A program made the translations under genes and the position numbers. Shown piece by piece: positions 9,042-16,907 of a stretch of DNA of 64,000 bases (position 1 is its first letter; each line of letters opens with the position of its first letter). Source of the stretch: an uncultured Anaerolineales bacterium. GTDB taxonomy: Bacteria > Chloroflexota > Anaerolineae > Anaerolineales > UBA6663. The stretch lies in the NCBI GenBank assembly GCA_937952305.1, contig CALFZO010000096.1:39657-103656 (forward strand), read 5' to 3'. The notes beneath the pieces were generated by a model. That model saw only the letters and a program-made list of their open reading frames with translations, did no database searches and was not told the DNA's origin.

Positions 9042-12000
9042 GTGGCGCCCAGACTGGATCCACCGTTCCGATCGTTTGCTCGCCTCAGCGCGCGGCTGGC
9101 CCTGACAGCTGTCTGTGTTATTGGATTGGCCCTGAGCGGCTGGCCTGTGCGCGTGGCCGTCGCCGCGCCCGCTAACGACAACTTCGCCGGCGCGCTTGAT
9201 ATCGCCGCGCTCTTCAGCGGGCCGTACACTTCGGCGACGCTGGTCACCAGCGGCGTTGGCGGCGCCACCCGCGAAGCCGACGAGACCCGCCTCGGCCCCA
9301 CCTCCTGCGCCTCTTTTCCCGCCGTCACCAACACCCGCAGTGTCTGGTTCAGCTTCACCGCCCCTGCCGACGGCTGGGTGACGCTGGATACGCGCCTGGC
9401 CGATTACGACACGGTCCTGGAGGTCTGGACCGGGCCGGCCGGCGCCGCGCTCAACGCTTTGGATCTGCCCGGCGTCGCCTGCGATGACGATTCCGGTAAA
9501 TCCAGCGTCCGCTCCGAAGTGACCTGGGCCGTGACCACCGGCACGCCTTACTACATCATGGTCCGCGACTACGGCGCCAACAATGTGGGCGGCAGCCTGG
9601 TCCTGCGCGGCTTCTTCGCCGCCGAGCACCAGATCTACGTGGACCAGGCGGCCGGCGACGACGCCAACAACACCGGCTCGGCGACGCTGCCGTATAAGAC
9701 GATCACGCTGAGCGTCAGCGCCGTCACCGTCGGCGGCGCCGTGAATGTCGCCGACGGGGCTTATCCGGAAGCCGTGCTGCTCGACAAGGACTTGACCTTG
9801 CGCAGCAGCTCCGGCGCGCCCACGGCGCTCAGCTTCGAACTCTCCAACGGGGCCGAGCTGGGCGGCGCCTCTGGTGGTGTCACTGCGCCCGCGATTGCGG
9901 TCGGCGCGAATTCGCGCGTGGCCGACGGTCTGCTCCTGGCCGCCGACAGCGCCACCGTGACGCTGGCCGCCGGAGCTTTCACCGAGACCGTCACGATCAG
10001 TCAGTCCGTGACGGTGCAGGGTCCGGCCGCAGGCGCGCGCGCCGTCATCGCGCCGGCCTCTGGCGCCGCCGTCACGGTCTCGGGCGGCTCAGTGGCGCTC
10101 AACCACCTGGATTTGCAGGGCGTCACAGTCAGCCTGGCGGTCACCGGCGGGGACGGCGTCACCGTTTACCGCAGCAACCTCACCGGCGCGGCCGCCGGCC
10201 TCACCACCAGCGGCCCGGCCGTGGATGCCGCCGAAAACTGGTGGGGCGACGCCTCCGGCCCGGCCCACGCCATCAACCCGGGCGGCGCCGGCCTGTCCGT
10301 GAGCGACGGCGTGACCTTCAGCCCGTGGTGCTCGGCCGCGGCTCCGGTCTGCGCGCCGCTGCGCGGCCTGGTGGCCGAGTTAGTCTTCGATACTCAGCCG
10401 GCGCGCGTGAAAGCCGGCGCGGTCATGGCGCCGGCCGTGGTCGTCGAGGCCCGGGATGCGGGCGGCAATGTTGTGACCGGCTACACCGGCACGGTGGCGC
10501 TCAGCCTGGGCGGCAACCCCGGCGGCGCGGCGCTGAGCGGGACCCTGGCGCCCGGCGCGGTGGCCGGCGCGGCCAGCTTTGGCGACCTGTCCGTGGACAA
10601 GCCCGGCCTCGGCTACACCGTCGTCGCCAGCGCCACGGTCCAGGGCGTCGGCGTGATCACGGCCACCAGCGCCGGCTTCGACGTCTTCAACAACGCGCCG
10701 CTGGCCGGCGACGACACCGGCGGTCTGTTAGAGGACGCCGGCGCCGTCACTGTGAACATGCTGGCCAACGACAGCGACCCTGACCCGGGCGACACCCTGG
10801 CAGTGGTCAGCCTGACGCCGCCCGCGTACGGCACGGCCACGGCCGGCGCGGCCACGCTCGTCTACACGCCCACGGCCGATTTCTTCGGCACCGATGTCTT
10901 TACTTACACGGTCACCGATCCGTATCAGAGCGGCATCGCCACCGCCACCGTCACCGTGACGGTCACGGCCGTGAACGACCCGCCTTCGTTTACCAAGGGC
11001 GCCGACCAGACCGTGGCTGAGGACGCCGGCGCGCAGACGGTGGCCGGCTGGGCCACCGGGATCTCGGCCGGCCCGGCCAATGAGAGCGGCCAGGCCGTGA
11101 CCTTCGTCGTCACCACGACCAACGCCGCGCTCTTCAGCGCCGGTCCCGCCGTGAGCGCGGCCGGGCAGTTGACGTTCACGCCGGCCGCCGACGCCAGCGG
11201 CTCGGCCACGGTGTCCGTCTTCGCCGGCGATGACGGCGGCGTGGCCGACGGCGGCGTAGACCGCTCGATCACGCAGACGCTGACGATCACGGTCCAGCCC
11301 GTGAACGACGCGCCGTCGTTTGGGCTGGCGGCGACGGCGGTGACGGTGACGGAGGACTCGGGCGCGTACCTGCAGGCTGGTTTCGCCACCGGGCTGAGCG
11401 CCGGGCCGGCGGACGAGGCCGGGCAGACGCTGACGTTCCAGATCACGACCACGAACGACAGCGCTTTCGCGGCGCTGCCGGCGCTGGACACGGCCGGGCA
11501 GTTGACGTTCACGCCGGCCGCCGACGCCTTCGGCCCGGTCACGGTCTTCGCGCGCCTGCACGACAATGGCGGCACGGCCAACAGCGGCCTGGACACCTCC
11601 GCGCCGCTGACCTTCACCGTAGCCATCACGCCCGTCAATGATCCGCCGCTGGCCGGCGACGATGCCCGCACGATCCTGGAGGATGGCGCGCTGAGTTTCG
11701 ACCCGCGCGGCAACGACAGCGATCCCGATCAGGACACGCTCAACGTGATGGCCGTTGGCGCCACCGGCGCCGGCGTCACTGCCTTCACGACCGCCTCCGT
11801 GGCCTTCACGCCCACCGCCGATTACAACGGCACCACCGTCTTCACCTACACGCTTTCGGATGGCGCAGTGCCGGATACGGCCGTGGTCACCGTCACCGTG
11901 ACAGCCGTGAACGACGCGCCGTCGTTTGGGCTGGCGGCGACGGCGGTGACGGTGACGGAGGACTCGGGCGCGTACCTGCAGGCTGGTTTCGCCACCGGGC

Positions 12001-14366
12001 TGAGCGCCGGGCCGGCGGACGAGGCCGGGCAGACGCTGACGTTCCAGATCACGACCACGAACGACAGCGCTTTCGCGGCGCTGCCGGCGCTGGACACGGC
12101 CGGGCAGTTGACGTTCACGCCGGCCGCCGACGCCTTCGGCCCGGTCACGGTCTTCGCGCGCCTGCACGACAATGGCGGCACGGCCAACAGCGGCCTGGAC
12201 ACCTCCGCGCCGCTGACCTTCACCGTGGCCATCACGCCCGTCAATGACCGCCCCGATTTCACCAACGGCGGCGATCAGGCCATGAACGAGGACGCCGGCG
12301 CCCAGACCGTGGCCGGCTGGGCGCTGCCCATTAACCCGGGGCCGGGCGAAACCAGCCAGACGCTGACTTTCGCCGTGACGACGACCAACGCTGCCTTGTT
12401 TAGCGCGCTGCCGGCCGTCAACGCGGCCGGCACGCTCACGTATCAGCCGGCCGCGGACGCCAGCGGCCAGGCTCGGCTCTTCGTATCCGCCACGGACGAT
12501 GGCGGCGTCGCCGACGGCGGCGTCGCGCTGTCGCTGACGCGCACCCTCACGCTCACCGTGAACGCCGTCAACGACGGGCCGGCCTTCACGCTGGCGTCCA
12601 CGGCCATCACGGTCACCGAGGACTCAGGCGCCTTCACGCAGGTGGGCGTGGCCGGTGCGATCTCGGCCGGTCCCGCCGATGAGGCCGGCCAGACGCTGAC
12701 GTTCGCGGTGACCAACACCGCGCCGGCGTTGTTCAGCCTCCAGCCCAGCCTGAGCCAGATCGGAACGCTGACGTTCACGCCCGCGCCGAACGCGGCCGGC
12801 ACGGTCACGGTCACGGTCCAGCTCCAAGACAACGGCGGCACGGCGCGCGGCGGCCAGGACACCTCCGCCCCGCAAGCGCTGACGATCCACATCACCCCCA
12901 TGCCGGATGCGCCGCTGGCGGCCGCCGACAGCTTCACGCTCTCCGAGGACACTTTCGCCGAACTGCCGGTCCTGGGCAACGACGTCAGCCCTGACCAGGG
13001 CACGCTTAGCGTGCTGGCGTTCAGCGACCCGGCCAACGGCGCTGCGCAGGCCAGCGCGCCGATTCGTTACACGCCGGACGCCGATTTCTTCGGCGCCGAC
13101 TCCCTGACCTACACGCTCACCGATACCGCCTCCGGCCTGACGGCCACGACCAGCGTCTCGATCACGGTCCTGGCCGTCAATGACCCGCCGACTTTCACGA
13201 AAGGCGTCAACATTACCGTGACCGAGGACGCCGGCGCCGTCAGCTTTTTCAATTGGCCAAGCGGCCTTTCGGCCGGCCCAGCCAATGAGGCCGCCCAGAC
13301 GCTGGCCTTCGGGCTGACGAACACGGCGCCGGCCTTGTTCGCGACCCAGCCGGCCGTGCAGGCGGCCAGCGGCCTGCTCACCTTTACACCGGCCTCGAAC
13401 GCTTCCGGCGTGGCCACGGTCACGATCGCCTTGCACGACGACGGCGGCACGGCCAACAGCGGCCAGGACACCTCGGCGGCGCAGACCTTCACGATCACGG
13501 TCACGGCGGTCAACGATCCGCCGACCGTGGCGGCGGACAGCGCGTCCGTGTCGGCCGGCGCCGTGGACGCGATCCTGGCGGTCCTGGCCAACGACTCGGC
13601 TGCGCCCGATGTCGGCGAGACCCTGACGATCACGGCGGCCGGGCCGGCCAGCCACGGCACCGTCACGGTCGAGCCAGGCGGCGCGCATCTGCTCTACACG
13701 CCGGCCGCCGGCTACACGGGCGCCGACACGTTCAGCTACACCGTCTCCGACGGGAACGGCGGCCAGGCGAGTGCGACTGTAACCGTCACGGTGGCCGCGA
13801 CGACGCACTCGGTTTTCCTGCCGACCGCCATGCGCGCCTTCCAGCCGCGGCCGGACCTGGTGGGCAGCTTCAGCCTCAGCCCGGCGAACCCGGCCGCCGG
13901 CCAGCCAGTCCAGATCACGATCGTGATCACCAATCAAGGTACCGCGCCGGCCTCGGCCTTCTGGGTGGACTTCTACATCAACCCGAGCGCGCCGCCCTCC
14001 GCCGCCAACCAGCCCTGGGACCAGCGCTGCAGCCTCTCGCCCTGTTACGGCCTGGCCTGGTTGGTGAGCGCGCCGCTGGGGCCGGGCGCCAGTGTCACGC
14101 TCACCTCCACACCGGCCAGCTACTTCGCCGACAACACCCGCTGGCCGGGCGCTTTCGCCAGCGGCACGAACGCGCTCTACCTGTATGTGGACAGTTGGAA
14201 CCCCGGCGTGGCCACCGGCGCCGTCGCGGAAAGCGCTGAGGGCAACAACATCTTTGCGCAGACCGGCTTCGGGCCGCTGGCGGAAGAGGGCGGGGCCGCG
14301 GCGGGTGCGTTCGCGCCCGGCCCGTTCCAGTTGGATCTTCCGCCGCGGCCGGAGAGTGGAGAGTAA
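9042..14366 (+). CDS. giant secreted multidomain protein with ten cadherin-like repeats
   Basis: I place the start at GTG 9042 because GGGCGGGAG lies 7 bp upstream and the protein then opens with a clean signal peptide (Arg-rich start, LALTAVCVIGLALSG core, cleavage near AVAA). Upstream in-frame ATGs add 27 residues that spoil it. The mature protein of about 1740 residues has a PPC/CARDB-like beta domain, a right-handed beta-helix stretch (QIYVDQAAGDDANN, then repeated NxxLT turns) and a Big-type Ig domain. Ten cadherin-like modules ending in (A/P)VND follow, alternating about 80- and 105-residue types, and the C-terminal part is CARDB-like. No sortase motif or TM is seen. It probably acts in adhesion or as sheath or surface material. 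Confidence 0.9.
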   Translation: MAPRLDPPFRSFARLSARLALTAVCVIGLALSGWPVRVAVAAPANDNFAGALDIAALFSGPYTSATLVTSGVGGATREADETRLGPTSCASFPAVTNTRSVWFSFTAPADGWVTLDTRLADYDTVLEVWTGPAGAALNALDLPGVACDDDSGKSSVRSEVTWAVTTGTPYYIMVRDYGANNVGGSLVLRGFFAAEHQIYVDQAAGDDANNTGSATLPYKTITLSVSAVTVGGAVNVADGAYPEAVLLDKDLTLRSSSGAPTALSFELSNGAELGGASGGVTAPAIAVGANSRVADGLLLAADSATVTLAAGAFTETVTISQSVTVQGPAAGARAVIAPASGAAVTVSGGSVALNHLDLQGVTVSLAVTGGDGVTVYRSNLTGAAAGLTTSGPAVDAAENWWGDASGPAHAINPGGAGLSVSDGVTFSPWCSAAAPVCAPLRGLVAELVFDTQPARVKAGAVMAPAVVVEARDAGGNVVTGYTGTVALSLGGNPGGAALSGTLAPGAVAGAASFGDLSVDKPGLGYTVVASATVQGVGVITATSAGFDVFNNAPLAGDDTGGLLEDAGAVTVNMLANDSDPDPGDTLAVVSLTPPAYGTATAGAATLVYTPTADFFGTDVFTYTVTDPYQSGIATATVTVTVTAVNDPPSFTKGADQTVAEDAGAQTVAGWATGISAGPANESGQAVTFVVTTTNAALFSAGPAVSAAGQLTFTPAADASGSATVSVFAGDDGGVADGGVDRSITQTLTITVQPVNDAPSFGLAATAVTVTEDSGAYLQAGFATGLSAGPADEAGQTLTFQITTTNDSAFAALPALDTAGQLTFTPAADAFGPVTVFARLHDNGGTANSGLDTSAPLTFTVAITPVNDPPLAGDDARTILEDGALSFDPRGNDSDPDQDTLNVMAVGATGAGVTAFTTASVAFTPTADYNGTTVFTYTLSDGAVPDTAVVTVTVTAVNDAPSFGLAATAVTVTEDSGAYLQAGFATGLSAGPADEAGQTLTFQITTTNDSAFAALPALDTAGQLTFTPAADAFGPVTVFARLHDNGGTANSGLDTSAPLTFTVAITPVNDRPDFTNGGDQAMNEDAGAQTVAGWALPINPGPGETSQTLTFAVTTTNAALFSALPAVNAAGTLTYQPAADASGQARLFVSATDDGGVADGGVALSLTRTLTLTVNAVNDGPAFTLASTAITVTEDSGAFTQVGVAGAISAGPADEAGQTLTFAVTNTAPALFSLQPSLSQIGTLTFTPAPNAAGTVTVTVQLQDNGGTARGGQDTSAPQALTIHITPMPDAPLAAADSFTLSEDTFAELPVLGNDVSPDQGTLSVLAFSDPANGAAQASAPIRYTPDADFFGADSLTYTLTDTASGLTATTSVSITVLAVNDPPTFTKGVNITVTEDAGAVSFFNWPSGLSAGPANEAAQTLAFGLTNTAPALFATQPAVQAASGLLTFTPASNASGVATVTIALHDDGGTANSGQDTSAAQTFTITVTAVNDPPTVAADSASVSAGAVDAILAVLANDSAAPDVGETLTITAAGPASHGTVTVEPGGAHLLYTPAAGYTGADTFSYTVSDGNGGQASATVTVTVAATTHSVFLPTAMRAFQPRPDLVGSFSLSPANPAAGQPVQITIVITNQGTAPASAFWVDFYINPSAPPSAANQPWDQRCSLSPCYGLAWLVSAPLGPGASVTLTSTPASYFADNTRWPGAFASGTNALYLYVDSWNPGVATGAVAESAEGNNIFAQTGFGPLAEEGGAAAGAFAPGPFQLDLPPRPESGE
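11299..11641 (+). repeat. intragenic repeat, copy 1 (cadherin module 3)
   Basis: This 343-bp segment is the same as 11905-12247 except for one base (A at 11621, G at 12227; a silent Val codon change). It encodes the whole module beginning APSFGLAATAVTVTEDSGAY. Other modules of the protein are far more diverged. Confidence 0.9.
11905..12247 (+). repeat. intragenic repeat, copy 2 (cadherin module 5)
   Basis: Second copy of the 343-bp unit, offset by exactly 606 bp from copy 1. Copy 1 and the following shorter module (PPLAGDDARTILEDG) together make a 606-bp duplication unit. Confidence 0.9.
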
Positions 14367-14369
14367 CCC

Positions 14370-14984
14370 ATGCGACGCACGCTGGTCAGCCTCGTTTTCG
14401 CGTTGGGGCTTTGGGCGGCGGCCGCGCTGGCCCTGGCCTGGCCGAACGGCCGCGCGGCGGCCCAGCAGCCGTCGCCGCGCCCGCCGCTCTCGGCCACGGA
14501 TCAATTCCTCACCGCTCAGGCGCAACCGACCCAGGGCGGCGGGGAAGGGGGCGGACCGGCGGCCACATCCGTGCCGGCCACGTCAACGCCCGCGCCTGTG
14601 GGGCGGACCCGCACGGCGACCACCACGGCCACGAACCTGGCCAGCGCCACCGCGCCGGCCGCAACCATCACGCCGGCCGCCACGGCTACGCCGATCGTGA
14701 TTGTGCAGACGGTGGTTCAGACAGTGGTAATCCAGGTGACGGCGCCGGCAGCTACGCCTGTGCCCGTCACGCCGACACCGCTCTTCGACCCGGAGTCGGC
14801 GATTGTGGATGAAGCGCCCGAGCCGGGCGGGTGGCTTTGGCTCGTGCTCGGCCTGCCGTTTGCGGCGCTGGCCGTGGCGCTGGGGTGGTTGTCCGGCCGC
14901 GGGTTCTGGCTGCCGGGCCTGTACCCGGAGCGCGGCCGGCCGCGCCGCGCCGGCCGCCTGCCCCGCCGGCTGCGCCATGATTGA
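14370..14984 (+). CDS. secreted or membrane-anchored Thr/Pro-rich small protein
   Basis: The 204-residue protein has a signal peptide (LVSLVFALGLWAAAALALAW), a disordered Ala/Thr/Pro linker and a hydrophobic beta-like stretch (PIVIVQTVVQTVVIQV). A C-terminal membrane helix (WLWLVLGLPFAALAVALGWL) and a basic tail follow. It begins 3 bp after the stop of the giant surface-protein gene and is followed by a strong terminator, so the two form one operon. The hydrophobic-plus-basic C-terminus recalls a membrane anchor. A role in exporting or holding the giant protein is inference. Confidence 0.8.
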   Translation: MRRTLVSLVFALGLWAAAALALAWPNGRAAAQQPSPRPPLSATDQFLTAQAQPTQGGGEGGGPAATSVPATSTPAPVGRTRTATTTATNLASATAPAATITPAATATPIVIVQTVVQTVVIQVTAPAATPVPVTPTPLFDPESAIVDEAPEPGGWLWLVLGLPFAALAVALGWLSGRGFWLPGLYPERGRPRRAGRLPRRLRHD

Positions 14985-15003
14985 GGGGCAGATTGGGTGA
15001 CTC

Positions 15004-15031
15004 AAAAAGGACGCCGCGCGGCGTCCTTTTT
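15004..15031. terminator. bidirectional intrinsic terminator
   Basis: Perfect 12-bp arms (AAAAAGGACGCC / GGCGTCCTTTTT) around GCGC, between the convergent genes at 14370 (plus) and 15054 (minus). It has T-runs in both directions. Confidence 0.95.
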
Positions 15032-15053
15032 GTTCTGGGCGGGGCCGGCCTCT

Positions 15054-16691
15054 TCAGCGCAGCCAGACCAGGATCACCTGGGCCAGGACGATTTTGGCGA
15101 TGGTGGCCAGCGGGTAGACCGTGGCATAGCCGATGTTCGGCAGATCGTTGCGCGCCTGTTCGGTGGCGTAGCCCAGCACGGCCGGCTGCGTCTGGAACCC
15201 AGCCAGGATGCCGGTGAGCAATCCCATCGGGATGTGCAGCCAGCGGTAGCCCACCCACAGCAGCGTGACGGCGCTAACCGCCGTCAGTACGGCGCCGCCC
15301 AGGAAGATCGTCAGCCCGTTGCCCTGGGTCAGCGTCGTGACGAACGCAAAGCCCGACCGCGTCCCGACGCCGGCCAGGAACAGGACCAGCCCGATCTGGC
15401 GCAGTGTCAGGTTGGCGCTGTACGGCACGCTCCACACCAGCGGCCCCGTGCGCGCCAGCGTGCCCAGGATCAGCGCCGCAATCAGCGGGCCGCCGGCCAG
15501 GCCCAGCTTGAGCGTGACGCCGCCGGGCAGCGGGATGGGCGCCAGCCCCAGCAACAAGCCGAGCGCCAGCCCCAGGCTGAACGTCAGGATATCCACCTCG
15601 CTCACCGCCCGATAGGAATCGCCGAAGAACTTGGTGACGGCCTCAATCTGTTCGCGGCGCGTCAGCACCCGCACCCGGTCGCCGAGCTCCAGCACCGTGT
15701 CGGCGTCGGGCAGCAGGTCCAGGTCGCCGCGCCGCACGCGCGTCACCAGGGCGCCGAACTGCTGCGGCAGGCTGAGATCACGCAGATGCCGGCCCGCAAT
15801 CTGAGCGTCTGACACAAAGATGCGCCGGTAGTCGAGTTCGGTGCGGTCCCACTCGAGATGTTCATGGGCGGTCTCACCCAGCGCCGCCGTCACTCGCGCG
15901 ACCTCGTCCGGCGCGCCCACGATCGTCACCAGGTCGTCCAGCGCCAGCTGGGTCTGGCCGGTGACGATCGAGGTGGCGTTCGCGCGCCGGACGCGCGTGC
16001 CGATGATGCGCCAGTTGTGCTCGCGCACCAGGGCCGCCAGCGGCTGCGCGCTCACCTCTGCGTGGGTCACGCGCACCGTGCGCGTCTGCAGCTTGGAGTC
16101 GATGGCGCCGGGCAGCTGCAGATGCTTGGCCTCGGCCGCGTAGTCCACCTTCCAGAGCCGCTGCAGCACGCCGATAGCCAGCAACATGCCGACCACGCCC
16201 ATCGGATAGGCCAGGGAATAGGCCACCACTGGCTCATCCAGCAGCGCGGCCTGGCCGGCGTTCTTGACGTTCTCGAGCACGCCCGCCAGGGCCGGCGTGT
16301 TGGTCAGCGCGCCAGCGAACATCCCGGCGGCCAACGTGGCATCCAGCCCGAGCCAACGGCTCACCAGCAGTGCCAGGCCGGCCGCCAGCACGAGCACGCC
16401 CAGCGTCAGGGCGTTGTCGCGCAGACCCTTGCGCCGGAAAGACGCGAAGAAGCCGGGACCGCTGCTCAGGCCGATGGTGTAGACGAAGAGCACCAGCCCG
16501 AGTTGGTAGACCAGTTCCGGCAATTTGAGGTCCACGTGCAGCGCGCCGAAGGCCAACCCCACGAACAGCACGGCGGCCAAACCGAGGCTGCTGCCGGCGA
16601 TTTTGACTCGGCCGAGGGGATAGCCGACGGCGACGACGAGGAAAAGCAACAAGAGGGGATTGTTGATCAGGAGTTCAATCATGCCCGTCAT
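15054..16691 (-). CDS. AspT/YidE-family transporter with two TrkA-C domains
   Basis: About 545 residues. Five to six N-terminal helices (LLLLFLVVAVGYPLG and on) are followed by a cytoplasmic middle (about residues 190-370) holding two TrkA-C-like modules (GQTQLALDDLVTIVG, LELGDRVRVLTRRE), and then five or six more helices. This is the layout of the aspartate:alanine exchanger / YidE family. Conserved features include FAGALTNTPALAG and GFQTQPAVLGYA at matching places in the two halves. Start MTGMIELL (16691) or MIELL (16682) are both possible. A perfect palindrome (GCCGGCTGCAGCCGGC, 16697-16712) sits just upstream. The substrate is unknown; the TrkA-C domains suggest gating by a small ligand. 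Confidence 0.9.
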   Translation of the reverse strand: MTGMIELLINNPLLLLFLVVAVGYPLGRVKIAGSSLGLAAVLFVGLAFGALHVDLKLPELVYQLGLVLFVYTIGLSSGPGFFASFRRKGLRDNALTLGVLVLAAGLALLVSRWLGLDATLAAGMFAGALTNTPALAGVLENVKNAGQAALLDEPVVAYSLAYPMGVVGMLLAIGVLQRLWKVDYAAEAKHLQLPGAIDSKLQTRTVRVTHAEVSAQPLAALVREHNWRIIGTRVRRANATSIVTGQTQLALDDLVTIVGAPDEVARVTAALGETAHEHLEWDRTELDYRRIFVSDAQIAGRHLRDLSLPQQFGALVTRVRRGDLDLLPDADTVLELGDRVRVLTRREQIEAVTKFFGDSYRAVSEVDILTFSLGLALGLLLGLAPIPLPGGVTLKLGLAGGPLIAALILGTLARTGPLVWSVPYSANLTLRQIGLVLFLAGVGTRSGFAFVTTLTQGNGLTIFLGGAVLTAVSAVTLLWVGYRWLHIPMGLLTGILAGFQTQPAVLGYATEQARNDLPNIGYATVYPLATIAKIVLAQVILVWLR

Positions 16692-16811
16692 AGTAAGCCG
16701 GCTGCAGCCGGCGGCCAAGTAACAATTGTCCCGGCCGCCAGGTCAAGGCGGGCCTCACCCGATGCGGGTAGGACCGAGGCGGGCCGGCTCACCGGCGCGG
16801 TGGCAAAAGAA

Positions 16812-16839
16812 GAGGGCCGGCCCATTGGGGCCAGCCCTC
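16812..16839 (-). terminator. intrinsic terminator of the subtilase gene
   Basis: On the minus strand GAGGGCTGGCCCC pairs with GGGCCGGCCCTC (one mismatch) and is followed by TTCTTTT. It lies 69 bp after the protease stop. Confidence 0.75.
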
Positions 16840-16907
16840 CCTTGGTGCGCGCCAGGGCCGGGCAGCCTGGCGTCAGGCTGCCCGGCGTTGACTGCGGTTG
16901 TGGTGCG

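Noticed and set aside
9042..14366. CRISPR or tandem satellite
   Set aside because: The repeats are protein-coding modules of 80-105 residues in one frame, not short spaced repeats.
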